A stretch of 64,000 nt of DNA from Dicaeum eximium (Eukaryota; Chordata; Aves; Passeriformes; Dicaeidae): positions 7,981,736-8,045,735 of the forward strand of contig VWZP01002845.1 of the NCBI GenBank assembly GCA_013396995.1. Reading direction: 5' to 3'. The notes beneath the pieces were generated by a model. That model searched no databases. It had not been told where the DNA came from and saw only the letters and a program-made list of their open reading frames with translations. Made by a program: the position numbers and the translations under genes. The first letter of the stretch is position 1. The number at the start of each line of letters is the position of its first letter. This document shows, one piece after another, positions 1 to 12,800 of the stretch.

Positions 1-3000
1 CAATTTTCTTACTTGTAAGAGGAAGAAATTTTAGTTCACATAGCACGCCAGTATTGGTTTCTTTGAAATTGTTGGTTTTCAGATTTTTGAAATCCTTCTT
101 CTGATAATATTTATGTTGAGGTACTTAGTGTTTTCACACCAAACATATCTGTATATTAAAAAAATGTAATTAAAAATATTAGTAGTTAACCTTCAGTAAA
201 ATTACTTGATGGAAAGTCAAATTTTATTTTTAGTAAAATTTACTTGGGCTTTATTCCAGAGTTTCTGAAATATTATTGTGTATTTGGGAAAGTTTGATAG
301 ATGGCAGGGCTAATATTCTTTTAAGCTAATAATTTGTTAATACTCACGAAAATGGCTATCTTACTGCTATGCAAAACAGTCTGTATAAATTCCTCAAGCC
401 TTATGACAGTTTTGGGAAGCAGTGGTGATTTTGCAAAGCTCTGTGGAAATACTTGACATTGCAAGGACAGGTTACAGTCTTGATGTGTTCCTCTGCTCTT
501 GTCTGAAAGCTAAACTCATGGGAGCTGGCACCTGCCTTCTAGGAAACCAGACTCGAGCCACCTCACCTCAGCCTGTTGTTGCAGTAAATTTTAAATTACT
601 GGCCAGAATCTTCTCTTTGGTCTTTTGCCCTGGTGACCTGGATAAATGGGAGTGCTTACAATTCCTTATGGATGCAAGGGGTAAGTGCAGGTGCAGATGG
701 CAACAGAAGCATATGGATGTGCAAATATTGCACATGAGGCCCTTGGGATGGTGAGGGAATGGGGCAGGATTTGCACCCCAAGTTAAGGAAGTTGATGGGT
801 TACTGAGAATTCAGTAGGAGGGAATAGAGCAGTGTGCCCTGGTATTTGCTGTGAGCTAGCCTGCTAGATTGAATAAGGTGTGTAAATCTAGTAACATAAT
901 TTTCCTCCGGTCATGCTCAAAGCAGGTACTGATGTCCCAGAACTATCTGAGCTAGCTGTCATTGAAATCAGGGGGATAGGTCACTACTCAAGCTGCCTTA
1001 TTAGGCTCTTAGCAGATTCAGTCAGCCTACCTGTACCCATTGCTCTTTACACTTTCAAAGAGATGTCTTTACCATCAGTCATAAAATGTAACCTTCCTTT
1101 CAAATTTTTCCTAGAAATCAGGAGAAAAGCACACAAAAAAACCCCTGTAGCATGCTTTTACCATGCCATAACACAATTCTATGCAAAGAGAGAGGATAAA
1201 TGATTATATACATATAAACAAATTGGAGAAAAAGGAAGGTGCTATTTCAGGTAATATTAAGTATTTTTAGTCACAGTGGGAACAAACTTTTTTTCCTATT
1301 GTTCCTGCCCATTTGAACATGGTGATTAATTTTCTAGTAATTGGCAACCAACTGCAAATGATGGGTAGTCTGCATCGCTGCCCTGCTTGTCCTGTAGTGG
1401 TCTGAATGGTGGCTTGGTGTCAAGATCTTAGCGTGCTGAAGCAGAAGCAGTTTAGTTTTAGCCTGGTTGTTGTACTACTGGAGCCACTGATACCACTTGG
1501 TAATCAGGGTATGTTACAGAGCATCAAAGTGTACAGATTTGTAATTGCAGCTAGTGATGTCCTTATGTCGTGGCTGCTTTGAGCTGAAAAATGTGAGTGA
1601 GTCAGTAATTTAAGCATCAAATTAAAACTTGTATTTTAAACAATTTAGAGAGTCATGTGAGAAAGCTTTGCATTATTTCTTTAGAAACATCTATTCTGAT
1701 CTGAAGCATTGCTCTAAGTCAGACTTGAGGGGCTTTTCTTAGTTGTTAGTTTTTGGGGTTTTTTACGCAAGTTAAATCTTTTCATATGGAACTTTTAATG
1801 TTGGATTTAATACTCAATACTAGTCTATACTTTTATTTTAATATTAGAACTTTTAATATTAGATCAAATCTATATTTCTTCTAACTAAAAAAAAATTATG
1901 TGAATACCTTGCACAGAAATTTGGAAATAAAATACTGAAATGTTTGAGCTAATTAGAAATACTTCTAGTATATAAGTGACAAAGTTGCACTTCTACTGGA
2001 GTAGTTTAAATTATGATGCTGGTTTTCACTGGCTAAATGCTTCTTTAGTCATACGTGTTGTTTGACAGTGCTTACTGTAAATGAGAAATAGTCCACTTGA
2101 AACAAATAATTTCTTTAAAATGGGAAAGCTTTTACTTGGCAACTGATCAGCAATATGCTGGTCTGCTGTACTTATGCAGCTTTATTGCATAGTGGAAGAG
2201 AAAACCTGTGTATTATCACAAAGCCACTATGTTTAATCTGTCTGGAACTTATTTAGCAAGGAAGAATGTTAATTTAGTGTTTACTGACTAAGATAACTAG
2301 TTGTCTGGGGGGGTCAAGGTACTGACTTCAGAGGCATTTCTGAACAAAGATGTTGCAGTTGGTGGGTGGATGGCACTGGTCTCAGCTGTTGTATGAGCTT
2401 GCATAAATAGTATCATCTCCACTTTAATCTTTCGGGTGTTCAGAGGTAGTGTGCATATTTCTGTTTAACCCCTGGACACTTGCTGGCATGCATGACCCTT
2501 TAACAATTCCTATCCCTCTGTCCATCCCTGGCACCTTGGCTCCAAACAGTCTGGGAGGATAGCCAGTAGTTTTGGAGCTTTTTGTAAAGAACCTCTCTTT
2601 AACAAAAAGTCTTTTAATTTCAGCAGTATACACTTTCTATTGTGCTTGTTACAGCAGTGTACAGCACAAGTCTGAAGTACTATTTGCATCTCCACTCTGC
2701 AATACTTGCTCCCCTTTGTGTGCAAGGATCAGTTAAAAGATATTAAAACTGATGATGATGATTTCTGGACTTTGGCATGAGGAAAAAAAGGGTTTTTTTA
2801 TATATTTCAAAAAACGGCAACAAAGGCTGGAGCCATGTGTTTCAAACAAAGTTAGCTTTTAAGTAGTGTTTTAGATAACCATTTAATTTACCTTATCTTA
2901 AATTTTGAGAATGAAAAAGATACTTAAAAGCTTTAGTCTTCATGAATCTGTCTCTCTAAAATTAACATGCCTTTTTCTCACCAATTTTATATCACTTCAG

Positions 3001-3683
3001 GGACACAATTTTAACAGAGTAGTTTTAAGAGTTATTTCTGAGACTTGTTGCTGTGGTGCTTTGGAGGGAGGTATACAAGACCTTTCAAGTATCGGAGCTT
3101 TCTGTGAATTCCTCTCTTTTTTTTTTAATGGGGAGAGAGGGAAAAGATGTAGTAGACAGTGTTATTGCAGGTGCTGTTTTTGACAAACTTGTATCACTTA
3201 TTGGTGCTATAAAGTTAATCATGATCAAATACCAATATGGTAAGTGTAGCAAATGCAAAGAAGGGCCAAAACAAACTTCAGAGTGACCTGAACTATTAGA
3301 TCAATAGAAGTAAGTGGACAGTGAATCTTCCCTGAAACTAATACCTGTAAAGAGCTGTGCACAGGGAGACAAAGTAAATGGCAAGGCTGGGAAATGGTTT
3401 GCAATAAGTTGGTTTCATTTGTAATGGTGATCACACAGATGGCAGCTTTTATATTGCTCAAATACTTGAATTTATTTTTTAAGGATGGAGCCGTGATGAT
3501 TCCAGAAATGGTTCATCCAAGGATCTATTTTTCTGGAAGTTTGACTTGTTCTAGTTTGTGTTAGAAGGAACTAAAGTAGTAGTTTTATTAAATGCTAATA
3601 AAAAAAAAATGAAGGACGCTGTAGGTGCTGTTACATTATTGGACATCTTTTAGTTATATTATTCCCCCTTATTTTTTTTATAG
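1..3683 (+). other. XPO4: XPO4 intron, 3' part
   Basis: AT-rich sequence ending in the acceptor of the 3684 exon. I looked for the preceding conserved exportin-4 residues and did not find them, so the upstream exon lies outside the window. No repeat family was recognised. The short open frames here have no recognisable product. Confidence 0.75.
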
Positions 3684-3800
3684 CAAACTTTGGCCTGTTC
3701 CATTCTAACGGCGTTGTTGAGCGAGTTCTCAAGTTCAAGTAAAACCAGCAACATTGGACTAAGCATGGAGTTCCATGGTAACTGTAAACGTATATTTCAG
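3684..3800 (+). CDS. XPO4: XPO4 coding exon, first in window
   Basis: The acceptor is a T-rich tract ending tatag and the donor is CAG|gtaaac. The exon has 117 nt, phase 0 at both ends, and encodes 39 residues from QTLACSILTALL to GNCKRIFQ. It holds a serine-rich loop (FSSSSKTS). It continues directly into EDDLRQ of the next exon. No earlier XPO4 exon was found in 1-3683. Confidence 0.93.
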
Positions 3801-6800
3801 GTAAACTAGTTCTGTGTTGATATATGCTACCTCTCTTTCTAAAATTTAAACATTGAGAAGCAAAAATACTTTGTTGTGCCAAATGCAGTCAGGTACACTG
3901 TGTGCCTGAAAGCATTTAATAGCGAAATACTGCAAATAATGCAGATACTGGCTACTTCAGGAAAATTGATAATGTATTTTTTAAAAACTTGTATCAAAAA
4001 GGTGCAACCCCTTTGTGCCTATTTTATGAATGTAGAGCTACAGATCTTTATGCCATTGGACTCTTTAATTCCTTGGCTACCAATTGCAAACAAAACGAAT
4101 ACTCTGTGGAACAATGATAGTCTTAAATATAGCTTTGGTTTAAAGCCAAGGAGAGCTATGTATGTATTTAAAAATATTATTGCAGATGGTGTAGTCTGGT
4201 TGTCTCAGATGTATTGTTTGGCCAGTCAGAAATGTTTATGTGAAGGCATTGCTTTAAACTGACTGTTTGGAACAACTTACCAACTTTTTTTCATGCCAAA
4301 GACCAACTCTTTTCTCCACCACTTATTAAAAACATATTGTTTTTTTATCTTTTAACAACTAGTATTTATGTGAGGATTTTTTTTATAGTCTTTGCAAATT
4401 TAGTCAATTCATTTTGACAAAAGGGGGGTTCTCACTGGCAATTTCAGAATATTTCCTGTATTTTAGTAAAATTTTTTTTTCCTCTGGAAAAGTATTTCTT
4501 GTTGATCAATATTTCATTAATGACTGAGATACTTGGTATTGTGTTCATCCTGACTGTAGGAGGACGATCTGCGGCAGATCTTCATGCTCACAGTAGAGGT
4601 ACTTCAGGAATTCAGCAGACGTGAAAACCTCAATGCTCAGATGTCTTCAGTGTTTCAGCGTTATCTTGCACTAGCCAATCAGGTCTTAAGCTGGAACTTC
4701 CTTCCTCCAAATTATATCCTTGTCATGTCAGGCCCTTTGTTTCCCTTGACTTGGGTCACTTCTTGGGTGAGAAGTAAAGTCTTTGCAAGGAGAGTAAAAC
4801 ATAAAACTTAGAAGCTTTGGGTTTAGCCATTGATTTATGTTTTCTTCTGTTAGTGCTTTTTGTATCCACCATGCTTGCTAAGAGATGCTTACATTCAGAA
4901 GCTGCTATTGGTCTTCATTAAAGCTTAAAAGTATTTTACATAAAAGGGAGAGTGTACAGAGCACCCACCTTTTACAGGTTCATGTTCTGTCTGGTTGGTA
5001 CGGGGAACAGGAAATGTACAATATGCTACTTCAGTGTAGAACCATATGGTGAAGAGTCTAAGCCCTGTTCAATTTTTATGCAGAGATCTGGGAGAACCTT
5101 TTCTCCCTTAGAGAAGAGGTAGGACAGGCAAATGCCCCATCATGCAGGAATATGCTTGTTCATGCAGGTCAACCAACTCCCCATAAAAGAACATGGAATA
5201 TACTAGAACATGGAGTCTCTTCAGCCTGAAAAAAGTATTTGGTAGCTGAGAAAATAAATGTCAACTTCATTTTACACAGGTGCCATTGCTTCAGTTTTGA
5301 TATTTTTGTGATATCTGCTGTTCTAATGAAGAACAGTCCGGAGAAAGGTGGAGTTGGAAAGCAGAGGAGGAAATGGGAGTCAGAAAGAGAAAGAATCTTA
5401 GTGAAGGAGAGAAGAAAAAAAGATATAAAAATGTTCAGTCCAAAAAAATAGGCTAGACAAATATTGTAGAAATACTCAATCACACACTGTATTTAATAGA
5501 TGTTTTAGACAGCATGTGTAGTAAATCATTATAGCACCTGTTTTAATAGCCAGACTACCTTTAAGAAGCTCAGCAAACTTGTTAAGAGCCAAATTTTTAG
5601 GCTGGTTTATAAGCTTTTTTCTTAAAACTTCTGAAATTGCTACCAAGTTATACATACTGCAGGAATCTTGATGTTGCTCTCAAATCCACTTTGAAGGATT
5701 TTATTTGCTTTCGTGGTGTGGCAGTCAGAAGGTGATACCTGTGTGTTTTTGTTTTCTTTTCGTCTGTTCATTATGCAGCAGGCAGCCAAAATTAATTTAT
5801 TGGAAACTGGATATTCCTTGGTTCACATCTGTAAAACAGAATGCCAGTTATATTGGCTTTAGGAAAGGTTCCATGGATTAAAAGTAAATATCCCCCTTCT
5901 ATTCATCCCTGAAGTGATTTGGCAGAGGTTCAGAGAGGAATTTAGTGCATGTGCCTATAAAATGAAGACTGTAGTCAAATTATTGCACCTTATAAAAGTC
6001 TTTGGAAGTGGATTTGGGATTTCAAATAGAAAGGAAATGCTCTTGTATTTTGTAATGGTGGTTCTCTCTGAATTTTAGTCTGGCTCTGCACAAACTATGT
6101 AGTCCTAAATACAGAATCATAGAATGATAAGGGGTTGGAAGGGATCTTAAAGGTCATCTATTTCCAACACCCCTGCCATGGGCAGGGACACCTTCCACTA
6201 GACCAGGCTGCTCAGAGCCCCATCCAACCTGGCCTTCAACACTTCCAGGAATGGGACACCCACAGCTTCTCTGGGCAACCTGTTCCAGTGCCTCACCATC
6301 CTCACAGGAAGGAATTTCTTCCTACTATCTGACCTGAATTTCCTCTCAGTTTGTGCCCATTACTTCTTGTCCTATCACTGCAGTTCCTGACAAAGAATCT
6401 CTCTCCAGCTTCCCTGTAGGCCCCCTTCAGACACTGGAAGTTTGCTGCAAGGTCTCCACACAAGCTTCTCTTCTGCAGGCCCAACAGCCCCAACTTTCTC
6501 AGCCTGTCTTCATAGGGCAGGTGCTCCAGTCTCTTATCAACTATGTGGCCCCCTCCATCAATTCCATGTCCTTCTTATGCTGGAGACNTTTCCTCTCAGT
6601 TTGTGCCCATTACTTCTTGTCCTATCACTGCAGTTCTTGACAAAGAATCTCTCTCCAGCTTCCCTGTAGGCCCCCTTCAGACACTGGAAGGTTGCTGCAA
6701 GGTCTCCACACAAGCTTCTCTTCTGCAGGCCCAACAGCCCCAACTTTCTCAGCCTGTCTTCATAGGGCAGGTGCTCCAGTCTCTTATCAACTATGTGGCC

Positions 6801-9800
6801 CCCTCCATCAATTCCATGTCCTTCTTATGCTGGAGACACCAGAACTGTAGTTAGTACTGCAGGTGGGGTCTCACAGAGCAGAGTAGAGGGAGAAATCTCC
6901 TCCTCCAACCTTTTGATGCAGCCTAGGATGCAGTTGTCTTTCTGGGCTGTAAGTGTGCATTGTTGGCTCATGTTGAGTTTTTCATCAACCATCACCCCTA
7001 ACTCCTTCTCTGCAGTGCTGCTCTTAATCACTTCTAACCTGTTGGTGTGTCTGGGATCTTGGTATAGATCAAAAGTGAAGGCTGTAGTTCTTCATGAGCT
7101 CTTTGTCCTTGTCTAAGGTTTGCACTGGTGGTGGAGCCAGTTTCTACTGTTGGATGCTTCATTTTGCTGTAAGGATTAAAGCACCAGCTTGAGTCTTCTT
7201 ATTTATGTATCAACCTGTGTTCACAGAAGTTGGAACATCTTCAGTCATCCTTGAGAAAAGTTGGTCTCAGCTGCCAAAGATTCAGTAACCCTTGGGGTTT
7301 ACAGTGCTATATTGACTGTATTGTGGCATAAATCTTGTTTTCCTTAAGATGACCTCTTTAACTGTTGATTGTTAGCTCATGGGCAGTGAAACTTAGCTTG
7401 GCTGTAGTTTCTAAATAGATAGCACATTACATAAGAATGGAAGAATTGCTGTGTTGATTGATTGGTTAGAGTCCTTTTGGTGTCCTCTTTCCAAATCTTG
7501 ACTACATGTAGTGAAGCAATGGGCATAAATTTAATTTCTGAAATGTGGAGTAAAATGATCCATTGTATTCTCAGATATCTTTTTTCCTTTAGTTGGTATT
7601 TCCCCTGGCAAGATAGTATTGTTTCTCAGTATTCCCTGCAGCATCACAGTCATCTGCAGTATATTTATGTGATATTTAGCAAGATTCTTGTATCTCCAAG
7701 AAGGGGAAGTAGCATAAATGTGCATTAACTGTATGGTGGCTCTTGCAAAGTGGCATGTTATTCAAATCCCCAGGTTGTTAGAATTGAATCAAAACACACC
7801 ACTTCTCAAGAGTTCTGTGCTCTTACAGGACATCTTTATAAGTGTTGCAGTGTTAAATGCAGTTTTGGACTGTTTTGGACAGTGTTGCCGCCAATTGTAG
7901 GAAAAGTTGTAGTAAGTCTGCAGTGTCTATTTCTACCATGAAAGATGCATTCTGGAATACCCACCTCATTGGAGCAACAACGGAAGAAACTCTGGAACCT
8001 ACCTAATTTCAAATTGGAACTCAGTATTTTAAAATTAACTTGGGATGTAGTGCCTGCAGTAGGAAGAACACAGCACAGTGACCTAGGAGGCCTCCCTTCA
8101 GTCATGTCCAGTTTCTCCCATTTCATTTTCCAGCAGTCATCTATTGTTATTTTTATCTGCCACCTTGAGATATTAGTTTACCCGGTGTTTGTGGAGGCTT
8201 CAGAGATAGTATCTTGTGGCATGTTGGCTTCTGCACAGTTTCTTTTTTCAGTACTGTTACAGTACTGTTAAATGTTATTTACTTGGATGGAACTAGTTTT
8301 AACTGCATATTTTCTTAAATGAATGTATCAACTAATTAAGAAAGTACAGATGATCAGTACTTAAAAGTACAGCACTCTCCTTTACAAAAGTTCCTTTAAG
8401 AATCTGACTTTTAGTACATTGTGAGTACCCAAAGTCTCCAGTTAAGAAGCTGAATGTTGTTGGGCTTTAATGCACCTTGGCATGGACATATACATCCTGT
8501 GAAGTCAGGATGTAATTATAATTTCTATAATTTTATTTCCAGAGATATTTCTCTTGTCAGCTTTGGGATTTTTCTGTTGCTGGCAGCCATATTCTAATGG
8601 ACTTTGTCTGAATGCCCTCAAATTAAAACTTCTTGAACAGAACATAAGAATGGTGTGGAGCTGTCTCCCATCTACAAAAAGGTGTCTATTATCTGTCATT
8701 AGGAGCTGTCATAGAAGTACTTATCCCTTATTCTTCAATGTATGGATTACAGTACATGAATAAAGAGATACTTGAGCTTTAGTTCTTGTTTTGGATTTAG
8801 TGCCTGTACTTGCTTCGAGGCAAGCTGGCAAATTTTCAAGTGAATGTAGAATAGGGAATTTAAAATGCAGGTTATATAGACCTAGTGGTTTGCACTCTAC
8901 TAATACACATCATTGCTGTTCTATTGGAATTGTTGGTGCCATGGCAGTTGTATGAACTGACTGAAGCTTTTGTCTGTTTTGAACATTTTTGTGTTCCTTG
9001 GCCACGCAGTAAAAGGAAGAAAGCTCTTCATATCTCTGTTTTGAAAACGTCTTTTAAACCTCAAGCCAGAATGAGATACCTGTCTGGGAGGTTCTGTGAA
9101 CCATATAGTTCTGCAGACTTTTAAGATTTGAACTCAGTCCAACCCAGGTTGGTAGCATCTGTTGTTCATAATGGAAGTGCATGAAAACCACACAGAAAGC
9201 TCAAGGCTGGTTTTGAGGAACGGTTCAAGTTGGCATTGCTGCTGGAATAGCATCCTGCCTTATCACCTCCCATGAGCATGATGCTGAGCAGGGAACCACC
9301 TGGCTAAAAATGTGGTGGGGTTTTTTTAGCAGTTTTTGGCCCCTGGTTTGATTTGTTGCATAGCTACAGAAATGATTCTACCTGTACCAAGGAGTGACGA
9401 CACAGATTGCTTCAGCAGCATGGCTGCTTTCCATAAGCCTTCTGTTTGTTAGCAGCCTGAAATGATCCTGAATTTACTGCAGCAGTCTGTTCTTATCTGA
9501 AAAATGAAGCGTTGGGGCACTATCCTGTCTATTTTTTGGGATATAGAGCAAAATTCAACATAACTGAAACAGCTGTATTTAAGAGAGCTGAATTTTACTT
9601 TTATCACCTACTGCTTTTAAGTGAAAACTGACCTGGCTTTGAAATCCCTGATGGTTAGAAATTATTTCTAGGACACTATGTGTTTTCTTGTCAATCCTTT
9701 CTAGCAAATTTTTAAGACAACATTGGGCAAACCCAAGAAGATTGGAAGATCCCCTGAATTCTGCCATAATTGCACTAAATGTATTTGTATTGATGTTGAA

Positions 9801-12800
9801 CTTTTTAACAATTAATCTTTCATCGTTTCAGTTTTTCTGAATGAATTCTGTAATCAACTCACAATGTAGGAACATCTTAACAGCATTAATAACAGAAGAG
9901 GAAAAGAGACCAGGAATTACCCTTTTTGTGAAGGGGAGCTGATATTCTGCTTTCTTGCCCCAGTAGTTTTTAAGTTTCCAGTTTTGCAGGAATGGTTGCA
10001 GCACCCTGGATGGCAGCTGGTGTGTGGTGGAAAGGTGTGACTGCAGAGCCATGTCTGTGTGGCAGCCACTTTGCACGGGTGCTTTATGTGCCAGTTAGGC
10101 TGGAAGTGATCAGCTTGCATATCATAAGCTGCATAACTATAGCAGCAGAATGTACCAAGAACTGCAGAATCCATATGGGTGGTCATGAGCCTTGGAACTG
10201 GCATGGCTCTGGAAGCAGCCAGGTTTAAAATTAGCTTGGGTGTTCCTGCACTTCCTACTCCTGTTCCTGCAATCTGAGTCCAGGGTCTCCAACACAAAGT
10301 ATTGTTTCATTCTCGTGGCTGTTAAGAATACTTGTGTTTAATAATATTTAAGCATATGCTCCTTGTCCTTGCTGGGTGTATTTGCCGAGAGTGTAAGGTA
10401 TGGAAAGGTCTGTGAAGGATTTCTCCATAGGGGGCAGCAAGCCTCTGCAGCAGTTTTAGGCAGTTGCTCCTTAGACTCGTCCCATGTGCTTGGCTCACTA
10501 GCTAGAAAGCCAGAGGAGGTCTTAAAAATCCACATAAAATCAGTATTTAACATAACACTGGAGGGCAGGTACCATTCTAATGCAGTTTTTATTTTTAAAA
10601 TGCAAGTCTATGACTGGCACAAAGTCCAGAAATATGTCCAACAACAAAAGTAAAGTGATTAAAATAACTTTTAAGAAAGATATTCAGACCTTAACACTAG
10701 GAATTTTCCCTCCATTTCTGAGATGTTTTTCACTTCTGTGTTCAGACTTACGAATGGAGTTCTAGTAGAAGAAATCGCAGCTTTGATTTTTGAGTTCCAA
10801 ACTTAATGTTTTGTGGAAGAACAACCCTTGCCTCTCTTGGGAAAAAGATTGTGAGATTCATTCTCAGATACTGAAATTTTTTGAAGTACTAAAGTAAAAT
10901 ATTATAGTCCCTCATGACTACCTTAGAATATGAAATATTTAAATATTTATCTTCACCTATCAATCCCTTCCTGGGACAGAGGCCAGTGAGTGAGAGGAAA
11001 ACTACACACTTGTTTTCTTATTTTCATTGTTTTCATGTTCCTCCAAGAAGCACATAAAGCCTCAAACTATTTTTTTCTAAATTAGTTTTAAAATAAAAAA
11101 ATTATTACTTTGAAAAAACCACTCTTATTTCTCCATCTTATGAAACAAAACCAAGCATAATGTCTACATGCATAAATTGAGTCAAAGATAAAAGAAAATC
11201 TATTTTACCATTATGATCCTCTTGTCTTCCTCTTTAGGCAGTAATACCCAGCATATGGACCTTATCATGCATTAAGGCATCTAATTATGTTCTTATGATT
11301 TATAATAGAGTTCAGTTCACATCACTGAATAAGCTCATTCATGTGGCAGATTCAAGTCTCTGAAGGAATCAGTGTCCTAAGTCCTGCAAAATGGGTGAAA
11401 CATTGACATGCTTCTGGTAGCTGTGTGTTAGCCTGAATTTCCATATAATTTAAAGTGAATTTTATTAAAAGTTAATAATTCCTCAGTAGACTTGGGAATG
11501 TTAGAAATATTTGTATTATTACCAGAAGTGGTTTACAATTGTTTTTCATTCTAGAAACAAAAAACCCCCAAACTCTCCAGGATGTCATAGCAGACTAATC
11601 TATGCTTATAATTTATCGATGTTCTAAGTCTAAATCCTAAGCTTGAGTGCTTAGAAGAAAAAGTGTTTTGCTCATTCTGTACTTTTTGTATCTTTGTGAT
11701 CTTGACAAGTTAATTTTGGATGATGAAGAGTGCATTTGTTAGGTGTATACCCATGTACAAGGTAATCTAGTGCCTTTTTTTTTAGGTTTGGCATAATTAG
11801 GCTGCTGTTACTAAGACCAAACCGTAGCACAACATAAGCTGGAGTACTTTGTGGCAGTAAGATTCTCCATAGCCAGTTTCTGCTAATGCTTGCAATACAT
11901 GTAGTACACACTGGAAAATGGCTGCAAGATCTCCATGATAGGTGGAGTCATAATTTGTAATGCTCAGTAAACAGATATTTTACCCACAAATATCCTATTG
12001 TCAGATGTGTCATCAGTCCATTAGCATGAGAAACAAGACTAAAAATAACAGGATAAGACTGCTAAATAGTGAGTCTTGTTAAAATAGTGACAGCAAACTA
12101 GTGCTTCTTTCATTCCATGTGAAAAGCATTTTGTAGCTGGTCCCCTCTGTAGACTCAATCTAGCAAAGAGTAAATTTTTCACAAATTGGTAATGTGTTTA
12201 TGACTGTCTTCTGATAATACATCCAAGCCAATAGCTTATTGGAGAGTCACAGCAAAGGACATTCATGTCACTAAGCAATTTCAAAATACCATTTTGACTA
12301 AAACATTCTAAATGAAAAGGAAAAAAGGCATAGCTTAATTTGCCAGATAAAATTAGTTTTCATTTAGACTATTATTCCTGATAAAGGATGCTTGTATGTG
12401 ATAATTTCATGCACTTTTTTTTTTTGTGGGTAGAACCACAGCATATTTGATAAATTAAATTATATCAGTGTTTCAGATGGAAGTAAAGTAGAAAAATTCT
12501 GTGACTTTTAGTTTTTCCCCAACTGAAATATTGCAGATCTGGTTAGTTTAACATACACTGACAATCTTGAAAATTGTGAAACTGCTTTTATTTGCACTAA
12601 TGCGACAACCCCTGATTGTTCGTACGCCGTAGAATGTGTTGACAGCAGTCCTGGACACATACCACCAGTGAAGGTCCACTTGGTACTGTACTGTGGAAAA
12701 AGCCTCCTTTTTTGGAATGTGGTTTTGCACAGTGTCGTTAGGAATTTTGTTTTGTGGCAGAACTCAGAATACAAGTATAAATAAACTGAAATTGTGCATC

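Noticed and set aside
3876..4262. 128-codon open frame in the XPO4 intron 3801-4559
   Set aside because: No recognisable protein, and a TAG at 3807 separates it from the preceding exon. AT-rich introns give such frames by chance.
6302..6854. Short open frames on both strands near 6.3-6.9 kb
   Set aside because: All lie within the CR1 3' fragment and its duplicated segment.
10420..10440. Possible CTCF core (atagggggcagca) in the XPO4 intron
   Set aside because: The 3' half fits, but the 5' CCA part does not, so the match is too weak to list.
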